Of a DNA stretch of 5,602 bases, positions 1 to 5,583 are shown one piece after another. Numbering within the stretch: the stretch's first letter is position 1; every line of letters starts with the position of its first letter. Location of the stretch: NCBI GenBank assembly GCA_030840515.1, contig JAVEEJ010000140.1, positions 1 through 5,602 of the forward strand, read 5' to 3'. This DNA comes from Frankiaceae bacterium. Lineage in GTDB: Bacteria > Actinomycetota > Actinomycetes > JAVEEJ01. The position numbers were made by a program, and so were the translations under genes. Below the pieces are notes generated by a model that was given only the letters and a program-made list of their open reading frames with translations, had not been told where the DNA came from and ran no database searches.

Positions 1-1064
1 TCACCCTCGGCGATCACGGCGGTCGAGGACTCGGCGCCGAGCGGGTCGAGCTGATTGAGCTGCAGCGTCAGGACGCTGAGGGTCCGGGCGCCGGACTCGA
101 CGGCGGGGTGACGCACCTGGCTGCATGGCGTGAGCTGCCCGGTGCGCACAACGCGGCCCGCGGCGTTCCGGATCGTCGTCGTCGGCTCCAGCGAGCTCAG
201 CGCTGCCTTGCGCGCGAGGGCTCGGTTCTTCAGCAGCGCGACCCGCTCCGACTGCCTCCACAGCCTGTCGATCCCCGGCGTCCACCGTCCGTTGTAGGAC
301 GGGTACACCGGCGACACGGTCTGCAGTGACGGGCTCGAGGACGTGACAACGCGCGTGGTGCCCGCCGTCAGCCGCGCGGACAGGACCGTGCCGTCGACCT
401 CCTGCGAGCCGAGTAGCCGCGGCTTCGCCGGGTTCGCGAGGTCGACCAGCGCCAGCACCGTCGTGGTGCGGCCGCCGCCCCAGTAGCCGCGCTTGCTCGA
501 GATCCCGACGGGGCCGCCGTACCACCCGCCTCCGCTGATCACCAGTGCGCGGTCCCCATCGAGGACCAGCTCGCTGGCGTAGCCGGGGAGCTTCAGCGAG
601 CCCATGAGGTGCGGTGCGTCGCCGCTCGTGTCGGTCACGTAGAGCCGGTTACCACTGACGCCGATCACATGGCTGCCGTCGGTCTTGACCAGGTCCGGCT
701 CGTCCACCCCCTCGACGAGGGTGTTGGTGCCGGTGGCGCCGTTGCCGACCGCGGACTTCCCGGCGGTGGCGGCCTGGGGGACGGGTGCCGCGCCCGCGAC
801 GGAGCCTCCGGCGAGGTCCTCCATGCCGAATCGACCGTTCATGGTGCCGGGCAAGCCGTACTGCGTCATCTCGCGTACCGCAGCCGTCCGGTACCAGGTC
901 TGCAGCGCGGTGCAGTCGGTGAAGCGCGGGAGCTCGTCGGCGTGGGCGATCCCGCCCCGGATCGGGATGGGGGTGACTCCGCCTCCGCTGAGCACCACGG
1001 TCGCCACGACCGCCCCGGTGCCGACGACCAGACCGCTGCACACGAGCTTGCCTACACGCCGCAT
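1..1064 (-). CDS. Secreted beta-propeller domain protein, C-terminus outside window
   Basis: I read 354 codons with no stop from an ATG at 1064-1062 to the left edge, so the gene is partial at its 3' end. The start is set by a strong SD, GAAGGAGA (1078-1071), six bases before the ATG; another ATG at 1071-1069 is out of frame. Residues 2-6 (RRVGK) followed by a hydrophobic stretch at about 7-26 look like a signal peptide, with a possible AHA/DE cleavage after residue 42. After it comes a short segment with CTALQTWYRTAAV (51-63) and YGLPG, then the hallmark NTLVEGVDEPDLVKTDG (114-130), then blade-like strands and a PCSQVRHP segment (C314). This order matches the actinobacterial and archaeal secreted proteins with a C-terminal beta-propeller (Pfam Beta_propel, PF09826), from knowledge of the family. 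Their biochemical role is not known; the protein should sit outside the membrane. Cys9 lies too early in the hydrophobic core to be a convincing lipobox. The gene is divergent from a membrane kinase. Confidence 0.88.
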   Translation of the reverse strand, partial: MRRVGKLVCSGLVVGTGAVVATVVLSGGGVTPIPIRGGIAHADELPRFTDCTALQTWYRTAAVREMTQYGLPGTMNGRFGMEDLAGGSVAGAAPVPQAATAGKSAVGNGATGTNTLVEGVDEPDLVKTDGSHVIGVSGNRLYVTDTSGDAPHLMGSLKLPGYASELVLDGDRALVISGGGWYGGPVGISSKRGYWGGGRTTTVLALVDLANPAKPRLLGSQEVDGTVLSARLTAGTTRVVTSSSPSLQTVSPVYPSYNGRWTPGIDRLWRQSERVALLKNRALARKAALSSLEPTTTIRNAAGRVVRTGQLTPCSQVRHPAVESGARTLSVLTLQLNQLDPLGAESSTAVIAEG

Positions 1065-1070
1065 CGCGCA

Positions 1071-1078
1071 TCTCCTTC
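1071..1078 (-). promoter_or_regulatory. Shine-Dalgarno of the beta-propeller gene
   Basis: GAAGGAGA read on the minus strand, six bases before the ATG at 1064. It is the clearest SD of the left half and fixes the start of the beta-propeller gene. Confidence 0.75.
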
Positions 1079-1090
1079 GGTTGCCCCTTC

Positions 1091-1116
1091 GACGCGGCGT
1101 CCAGCCGAGGGGTTCC
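1091..1116 (-). promoter_or_regulatory. Candidate ECF-sigma-type promoter for the beta-propeller gene
   Basis: On the minus strand GGAACC (1116-1111) is followed after exactly 16 bases by CGTC (1094-1091). An AAC-type -35 and a CGTC-type -10 at 16-17 bp spacing is the general pattern of ECF sigma factors of the SigE/SigW/SigM kind. A start about seven bases downstream (near 1084) would give a leader of roughly 20 nt that just includes the SD at 1078-1071, so the geometry fits. The match was found by eye after the fact in a GC-rich spacer and is only a candidate. No sigma-70-like promoter for this gene was seen. Confidence 0.35.
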
Positions 1117-1170
1117 GGTGCCTGTGGACAAACCAGGCAGCGGCTCGGCGAACGGTGGTGCGATGGACCC

Positions 1171-2577
1171 ATGAGCTTCGAGGTGCCGGGGTTCCTCATC
1201 GAGCAGCTGATCGGCTTCGGCGGCAGCGGCGAGGTCTGGCGCGCGCGCGACGAGCGCAGCGGCGCGCTGGTCGCGCTCAAGCGGCTGCGCTCGGACAGTC
1301 ACGCCCACGGTGACCCGGAATCGCGTGACCGGCTCCGCCGTGAGGCTGCCCTGCTCGCTGGGTTGGCCGGCCCGCACGTGTTGCCGATGCGCGACCTGTT
1401 GATCACCGAGCACGGCCCTGTCCTGGTGCTCGACTACGCGGAGGGCGGGAGTCTGGCCGGGCTCCTCGGCGCCCGTGGCCGCCTCGAGCCTGCCGAGCTG
1501 GTCACCCTCGGGGTGCCGCTGGCCCGGACACTGCGTGACCTGCATGCCCGCGGCGTGGTGCACGGGGACATCTCGCCGGCCAACGTGCTGCTCACCGGCG
1601 ACGGCAGGCCGATGCTGGCCGACCTCGGCGTTGCGCGGTTGCTCGGGGAGACACCCCGGCAGGCGCATGGCACCGACGGGTACGTCGACCCGCTGGTTCG
1701 CCTTGGTGGACCTGTGACGGCCGCGAGCGACGTCTACGCGCTCGGCACGCTGCTCACCGAAGTGGCCACAGGTCAGCCGTTGGGCGACGCCTCCGCTGCC
1801 CTGCTGGTCGACGTCGTGCCGCCTGCCGTCGTTCGCACGCTGACGGCCTGCGTCTCCCCAGTCGCGGACGAGCGACCGGCCGCGGCAGAGGTCGCGGAGG
1901 TGCTGCTCACCATCGGCACGCCCGCGCCGATCCGGCTCGCACCCGTGGCCGACGTCCTCGCCTCCGATCTCCCCGTGACGACCGTTGTCACCCCGGCCCC
2001 GCCCGCTCCGCCGCCAGCCGCGGCAGGCCCGCGGCGGTTGCCGTCGCGGCGGGCCCTCACCACGGCTGCGGCTGCCCTCCTGCTCGTGGCTGCGTCCGTG
2101 GTCGCTGGCCTCATCTGGGCGCGCAGCTCGGGATCCGAGGCGCTGGCCTCGGTGGGTGCTGCTCGGCGGGCCGCACCAGCGACCGATTGGCGGGCTGTGG
2201 TCGACGGCCTGGACCAGGTCCGGGACGACGCCTTCACCGCGGGCGATCCGGATGAGCTGGAGGCGGCCTACCTTCAGGGCTCGGGCGCAATGGCGACCGA
2301 GTCGGCGCGGCTGCGCGCGCTGCTCGATCAACGCCTCGTCGTGCGCGGCTTGGAGCTGCAACTGGTCTCGGTGCGCCCGCTGTCGGTCGCTGACCAGCGC
2401 GTGGTGCTCGAGGTGACCGACCGGCTCGCGGCCTATGACCTGCTCGACGCCGCGGGCCACCTGGTGGCGCATCGCCCGGCGCGTGCTGCGCGCACCTGGC
2501 GTCTCGAGCTCGCCGCGCACGGCACAGCGTGGCGCATCGCGTCGGTGGCGCCGGCCGTTGCTCCAGCGGTGGGCTGA
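1171..2577 (+). CDS. Membrane-anchored serine/threonine protein kinase (PASTA-less), variant catalytic loop
   Basis: 468 residues. The cytoplasmic N-terminal kinase domain covers about 7-248. It has a glycine loop GFGGSGEV (15-22), ATP lysine K37 in VALK, likely helix-C glutamate E58, catalytic loop HGDISPAN (131-138; base D133, metal-binding N138), DLG (D151) in place of DFG, GTDGYVDPL (167-175) in place of the usual GTxxYMAPE, DVYALG (187-192), and ERP (234-236) near its end. A Pro/Ala-rich linker (about 250-290) leads to one membrane helix (about 296-316) and an external domain of about 150 residues (317-468). The domain order is that of actinobacterial receptor-type Hanks kinases, but without PASTA repeats. 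The start is the ATG at 1171, because the kinase domain begins right after it; no clear SD precedes it, and TGCGAT (1159-1164) lies six bases upstream, so leaderless translation is possible. The adjacent downstream gene also encodes a single-pass membrane protein. The substrate is unknown. The HRD Arg, catalytic-loop Lys and APE Glu are all replaced, so activity is likely but not certain. Confidence 0.9.
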   Translation: MSFEVPGFLIEQLIGFGGSGEVWRARDERSGALVALKRLRSDSHAHGDPESRDRLRREAALLAGLAGPHVLPMRDLLITEHGPVLVLDYAEGGSLAGLLGARGRLEPAELVTLGVPLARTLRDLHARGVVHGDISPANVLLTGDGRPMLADLGVARLLGETPRQAHGTDGYVDPLVRLGGPVTAASDVYALGTLLTEVATGQPLGDASAALLVDVVPPAVVRTLTACVSPVADERPAAAEVAEVLLTIGTPAPIRLAPVADVLASDLPVTTVVTPAPPAPPPAAAGPRRLPSRRALTTAAAALLLVAASVVAGLIWARSSGSEALASVGAARRAAPATDWRAVVDGLDQVRDDAFTAGDPDELEAAYLQGSGAMATESARLRALLDQRLVVRGLELQLVSVRPLSVADQRVVLEVTDRLAAYDLLDAAGHLVAHRPARAARTWRLELAAHGTAWRIASVAPAVAPAVG

Positions 2578-2585
2578 GCCCGGCC

Positions 2586-2591
2586 TAGCAT
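2586..2591 (+). promoter_or_regulatory. Candidate -10 element for a leaderless transcript
   Basis: TAGCAT fits the actinobacterial -10 pattern TANNNT. It ends six bases before the ATG at 2598, so transcription would start on the A of the start codon. No SD lies before this ATG, which fits leaderless translation, a common mode in actinomycetes. No convincing -35 was found in the kinase gene end just upstream. Confidence 0.4.
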
Positions 2592-2597
2592 CGGGAC

Positions 2598-3257
2598 ATG
2601 ACGGGTCCGGCCGACCAGAGCCCTTGGTCGGCCCCGGGACAGGCAGCCGTCGATCGGCTGCAGACCGCACCGCCGCCCGCGCGGCCGCGGGTTTGGCTGC
2701 GGATCGTGGTCGGCCTCGCCGCCGTCGCGGGGCTCACGCTGTGGTGGAGTCACGATCGGCAGCGGGCCCGAGCGGATGCTCGACGAGCCGACCAGCCGGT
2801 CGTGGCGCACCTGGGCGAGCTCGTCGCGCACGGCAACCCCGCCGGCGCCCAGTGGATGACGGTGTTCGTCGACGACCCGCAGGGCACCGACCCGGTGCCG
2901 TTCGACGTCGTCGGCCTCAGCCTCGATGCGGGCACGCTCGGTGCCGTGAGGGCCGTAGTGCTCAACCAGTTCCAGGGCGCCGGAGCCGGGCCTCTGCTGC
3001 AGGACGTGAAGCCATTCAGGGCAGGTCGGCTCGGGGTCAGGGCTGACCTCACCTTCGAGCACCCGGCGGTCTGCGGCGCGCCGATCCCGGGGGACCCGCC
3101 GCTGGTCGTGGAGGTACGGCTGCCGAGCGGGCGGACGACGACCTTGCGGCTGCGCATAGACGACGTCTGGAACTACCGCTTGGGCGGATCGCAGTCCGAC
3201 GCGCACCGACCCTGGCCGGTGGTGCTCTCCGAGATCGCCTGCGACGGCACCTTCTAG
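2598..3257 (+). CDS. Unrecognised single-pass membrane protein with exported C-terminal domain
   Basis: 219 residues; I do not recognise the family. A short Pro/Ala-rich cytoplasmic tail (1-31) is followed by one hydrophobic segment (about 32-50, ending LTLWW), a charged Arg/Asp/Ala-rich stretch (52-66), and a domain of about 150 residues that alternates in a beta-rich way. The flanks suggest N-in/C-out topology: Arg29, Arg31 and Arg35 lie on or near the inner side, although the following stretch is also Arg-rich, so this is tentative. Its only two cysteines, C159 and C215, both lie in the probably exported part and could form a disulfide. The gene starts 20 bp after the kinase stop, on the same strand. 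The ATG at 2598 is chosen because the membrane anchor sits at the usual distance from it and a candidate -10 lies just upstream. It may be co-transcribed with the kinase, driven by its own promoter, or both. A partner or target of the kinase is an inference from position only. Confidence 0.75.
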   Translation: MTGPADQSPWSAPGQAAVDRLQTAPPPARPRVWLRIVVGLAAVAGLTLWWSHDRQRARADARRADQPVVAHLGELVAHGNPAGAQWMTVFVDDPQGTDPVPFDVVGLSLDAGTLGAVRAVVLNQFQGAGAGPLLQDVKPFRAGRLGVRADLTFEHPAVCGAPIPGDPPLVVEVRLPSGRTTTLRLRIDDVWNYRLGGSQSDAHRPWPVVLSEIACDGTF

Positions 3258-3264
3258 TCCTGGC

Positions 3265-3531
3265 TCAGCGCCTGCGTTGCTTCCAGCGGAAGTGCACGAA
3301 GACCCGGCCGAAGTTGTCGGAGTCCTTCTCCACCCGGTGGTAGAGCGCCTTGATCTCCTCCTGCTCGAGGAACCGCAGCACGCGCTTCTTCAGCTGGCCC
3401 GATCCCTTGCCCGGGATGATCTCCACGAGCGGCGCCTTCTTGGCGACGGCCTCGTCGATGATCGCGCGCAGCGCGCGCTCGATCTCATCGCCGCGGTTGT
3501 AGATGTCGTGCAGGTCGAGCTTGAGCTTCAC
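3265..3531 (-). CDS. Stand-alone Smr domain protein
   Basis: 88 residues from the GTG at 3531. They form one Smr domain (PF01713, the C-terminal domain of MutS2): LDLHD (5-9, with the conserved His8) corresponds to the family LDxHG motif, and PGKGSGQLK (40-48) to the TGxGxG/LK motif. The C-terminus (YHRVEKD, then NFGRVFVHFRWK) is followed by a basic QRRR tail. Smr domains bind or cleave nucleic acids: MutS2 and SmrB act on branched DNA or on mRNA at collided ribosomes. For this short actinobacterial form the substrate is unknown. The usual Gly after the motif His is Asp here. An in-frame GTG at 3564 would add 11 residues (GRPGACDSRD), but the family normally begins at about KLKLDLHD, so I prefer 3531. 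Neither start has a good SD; GACAGT lies six bases before 3531. The gene converges on the upstream membrane-protein gene with a 7-bp gap and is divergent from the transporter. Confidence 0.85.
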   Translation of the reverse strand: MKLKLDLHDIYNRGDEIERALRAIIDEAVAKKAPLVEIIPGKGSGQLKKRVLRFLEQEEIKALYHRVEKDSDNFGRVFVHFRWKQRRR

Positions 3532-3611
3532 GTCACGACTGTCGCACGCGCCGGGCCGACCCACCCTCAGGCAGGCACGTCAGACCGCTTGTAGAGGATG
3601 GGGCTGACGGC

Positions 3612-3620
3612 AGGAGGTGA
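3612..3620 (+). promoter_or_regulatory. Shine-Dalgarno deciding the transporter start
   Basis: AGGAGGTGA is fully complementary to the 3' end of 16S rRNA. It lies just before the GTG at 3622, with four bases between GGAGG and the GTG, which is slightly short. It lies inside the longer reading from ATG 3598, whose only purine-rich run (AGAGG) abuts the start with no spacing. It therefore argues for GTG 3622. Confidence 0.55.
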
Positions 3621-3621
3621 C

Positions 3622-4575
3622 GTGGCGCGCGGTTCAGCAACCGGCAAGGTGAGCCTGGGGGTCTGGCTGGCCCTCGGCGTTGTCTACGTCGTGTGGGGCT
3701 CGACCTATCTCGGCATCCGGGTTCTCGTCCGGTCGGCGCCGCCGCTGCTCACTGCCGGTGGCCGGTTCCTGCTGGCCGGGCTGGTGCTGGGTGTCGCGTT
3801 GGCGATCCGCAACGGTCCGGCCAGCCTGCGCGTGAGCAGGCGACAGCTCCTGTCCTGCTCGCTCATCGGCCTGCTGCTGCCCCTCGGCGGCAACGGCTTG
3901 GTGACTCTCGCCGAGCGGGACGTCGCCTCAGGCATCGCGGCGCTCGTGATCGCTGTCGTGCCGCTGTGGGTCGTGCTCTACCGCGCGGTGACCGGCGACC
4001 GCCCGAGCCGTAACACCCTGCTCGGCGTGCTGCTCGGGTTCGGCGGGATCGCCGTACTCGCCGACCCGCACGGGAGCGCTCAACGCGTCGGCCTTGTGCT
4101 GCTCGTCGTCTCCTCGGTGCTGTGGTCCTTCGGCTCCTTCGTGCAGGGCCGGCTCGAGCTGCCGGAAGACCCGTTCGTGGTGACGGCGTACGAGATGGCG
4201 GTCGGCGGCGCCCTGATGATGGCGGTGGCGTTGCTGCGCGGGGAGCCGGGCGCGCACCCGATCAGCGGCATCACGACCGAGGGATGGGTCGCCTTCGGCT
4301 ACCTCGCGGTCTTCGGTTCGTTGCTGGCCTTCACCGCCTACGTCTGGTTGCTGCAGAACGCGCCGATCTCGGTGGTGGCGACCTACGCGTACGTCAACCC
4401 AGCCGTCGCGGTGCTGCTCGGTGCTCTCGTCCTCGGCGAGCCGGTGACCGGGCGCATCCTGCTCGGAGGTGCCGTCGTACTCGTCGCCGTGGCTGTGGTG
4501 GTTGCGTCGGAGTCACGAGTACGACGGGAGAACGTGGTCGTCACGCCACCACCCGAGCCGGTCGCCGCGGACTGA
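3622..4575 (+). CDS. EamA/DMT-superfamily transporter, YedA-like exporter
   Basis: 317 residues from the GTG at 3622 (325 if the ATG at 3598 is used). The protein is almost entirely hydrophobic, with room for ten membrane helices in two EamA (PF00892) repeats, roughly residues 12-148 and 157-296. Family signatures: WGSTYLGIR (25-33), GNGLVTLAERDVASGIAAL (90-108), VPLW (113-116), FGSLLAFTAYVWLLQNAP (231-248) and TYAYVNPAVAVLLG (254-267) ending at LGEPV (271-275). These match E. coli YedA and its relatives closely, as I recall that sequence. DMT exporters of this branch move small metabolites or drugs out of the cell by a proton-linked mechanism; the substrate here cannot be told. The start rests on the SD at 3612-3620 and on the N-terminal length before WGSTY. 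The charged, proline-rich tail (residues 298-317) is cytoplasmic by family topology. The gene is divergent from Smr, and its end is 2 bp from the end of the epimerase-family gene. Confidence 0.9.
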   Translation: MARGSATGKVSLGVWLALGVVYVVWGSTYLGIRVLVRSAPPLLTAGGRFLLAGLVLGVALAIRNGPASLRVSRRQLLSCSLIGLLLPLGGNGLVTLAERDVASGIAALVIAVVPLWVVLYRAVTGDRPSRNTLLGVLLGFGGIAVLADPHGSAQRVGLVLLVVSSVLWSFGSFVQGRLELPEDPFVVTAYEMAVGGALMMAVALLRGEPGAHPISGITTEGWVAFGYLAVFGSLLAFTAYVWLLQNAPISVVATYAYVNPAVAVLLGALVLGEPVTGRILLGGAVVLVAVAVVVASESRVRRENVVVTPPPEPVAAD

Positions 4576-4577
4576 CC

Positions 4578-5510
4578 TCAGCGACTGCCACTCAGCTCAG
4601 CGGCGAGCGCCGACTCGATCGTCGGCAGCTCGAACTCGAAGCCGGCATCGAGCAAGCGGCGCGGCTGGACCCGCTGTGAGACGAGCGCCCCGAGGTTCGC
4701 GAACTCGCCGACGGCTAGCCGGAGCACGGGTGCAGGAACCGGCAGCACGGTCGGACGACGCAGCTGCTTGCCCAGCGCCTTGGTCCACCCCTTGTTCGTG
4801 ACGGCCTCCGGAGCAGTCACGTTGATCGGCCCCGACAGCGAGGCAGTCTCGAGCGCGAACTGGATCGCGCGCACCTCGTCGCGCATCGACACCCACGACA
4901 TCCACTGCTGCCCCGACCCGAGCCGACCGCCCAATCCCAGCTTGAACAGCGGCAGCAGCTTGATGGGCAGGCCAAAGATTGGCACGGGCGTATCGAGCAG
5001 GCCGCCGTCCGCGCTCATCACGACGCCGGTGCGCAGGTGGACGACGCGGATGCCTGCCCGTTCGGCGGGCGCTGTCGCGTGCTCCCAGGCCTGAACGATC
5101 TCGGCGAGGTAGTCGGCTCCCGCGGGGGCCGACTCGTCGACGACCGCGGCACCGGTGTCGCCGTAGAACCCGATGGCAGAGCCGGAGACGAGTACGCCGG
5201 GCTGGGGGTCGAGCGCGGCGAGCGCGACTGCGAGGGTCTCGGTCGCTTCGACCCGGGCCTGCTTGACCTCGCGCTTGTAGGCGGTGGTCCAGCGCTTCGA
5301 GCCGATCCCGGGGCCGGCCAGGTTGACCGCCGCCTCCGCGCCGGCCAGCAACGCGGGGTCCAGCGCGCCGCTCGCGGGATCCCACCGCACCTCGTCGGGA
5401 GTGCGGGGCTCGCGCCGGACCAGTCGGATGACCTCGTGACCAGCCGCCCGCAGGTGGGGGAGGAGGGCAGAGCCGATCGAACCCGACGAACCCGCGACGA
5501 CGACCTTCAT
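4578..5510 (-). CDS. TIGR01777 / SDR39U1 family epimerase-like protein (YfcH-like)
   Basis: 310 residues, close to the usual length of about 300. The N-terminal Rossmann fold has the dinucleotide motif GSSGSIG (7-13). It is followed by NLAGPGIGSKRWT (63-74), SAIGFYGD (111-118), LRTGVVMS (159-166), a GSGQQWMSWVSMRDEV stretch (198-213) and NVTAP (230-234). The C-terminal part (about 252-303, with RRLLDAGFEFELPTIESAL) is the DUF1731 extension that marks this family within the extended SDRs. The family binds NAD(P), but the reaction is not firmly known. The start ATG at 5510 is supported by GCGAGG ending eight bases upstream. In mycobacteria the equivalent gene lies between dlaT/sucB and lipB, from memory; here no lip gene follows, and the next gene to the left is the convergent transporter. 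A hairpin lies 35 bp upstream. Confidence 0.92.
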   Translation of the reverse strand: MKVVVAGSSGSIGSALLPHLRAAGHEVIRLVRREPRTPDEVRWDPASGALDPALLAGAEAAVNLAGPGIGSKRWTTAYKREVKQARVEATETLAVALAALDPQPGVLVSGSAIGFYGDTGAAVVDESAPAGADYLAEIVQAWEHATAPAERAGIRVVHLRTGVVMSADGGLLDTPVPIFGLPIKLLPLFKLGLGGRLGSGQQWMSWVSMRDEVRAIQFALETASLSGPINVTAPEAVTNKGWTKALGKQLRRPTVLPVPAPVLRLAVGEFANLGALVSQRVQPRRLLDAGFEFELPTIESALAAELSGSR

Positions 5511-5545
5511 GACCCCATCCTCGCCTTGCGACGCGTGGGGGCATG

Positions 5546-5583
5546 CAGAAGGGGCAGGCCCCCCAGCAGGCCTGCCCCTTCTG
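5546..5583 (-). terminator. Perfect 15-bp hairpin, probable terminator without T-run
   Basis: CAGAAGGGGCAGGCC (5546-5560) and GGCCTGCCCCTTCTG (5569-5583) are perfect inverted copies around an 8-base loop (CCCCAGCA). No T-run follows on either strand; such I-shaped hairpins are common terminators in actinomycetes. No plus-strand gene ends near it. On the minus strand a TAG at 5599-5597 lies 13 bases before it, which would suit the end of a gene starting beyond the right edge. It could also act in the leader of the epimerase-family gene if transcription enters from upstream. Confidence 0.7.

Noticed and set aside
1..525. Minus-strand frame in another register over the beta-propeller gene
   Set aside because: The adjacent register carries the EGVDEPDLVKTDG signature, a signal peptide and an SD. 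This frame is Arg/Ala-rich and featureless.
1038..1040. Cys9 of the beta-propeller protein as a lipobox cysteine
   Set aside because: It sits near the start of the hydrophobic core, with no signal core before it. An AHA cleavage site after residue 42 is more plausible.
685..1170. Upstream extension of the kinase frame
   Set aside because: It is antisense to the beta-propeller gene and would put a long unrelated segment before a kinase domain that starts naturally at 1171.
649..2670. Open minus-strand frame of 673 codons opposite the kinase
   Set aside because: It is antisense to a gene with clear kinase motifs. The composition is Arg/Gly/Gln-rich with no recognisable domain, as expected for the shadow of a GC-rich gene. 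It also runs across the divergent promoter region and both start sites.
3277..3594. Plus-strand frame opposite Smr
   Set aside because: A shadow of the Smr gene: the minus strand shows LDLHD and PGKGSGQLK, while this frame shows only Leu/Val/Asp-rich filler.
3578..3609. CGTCAG / CTGACG inverted repeat upstream of the transporter SD
   Set aside because: Only six base pairs with a 20-base loop. It is weak as an RNA hairpin and likely by chance in this composition.
4597..5544. Second minus-strand frame over the epimerase gene
   Set aside because: Arg-rich and without family motifs, whereas the frame ending at 4578 carries the whole TIGR01777 pattern.
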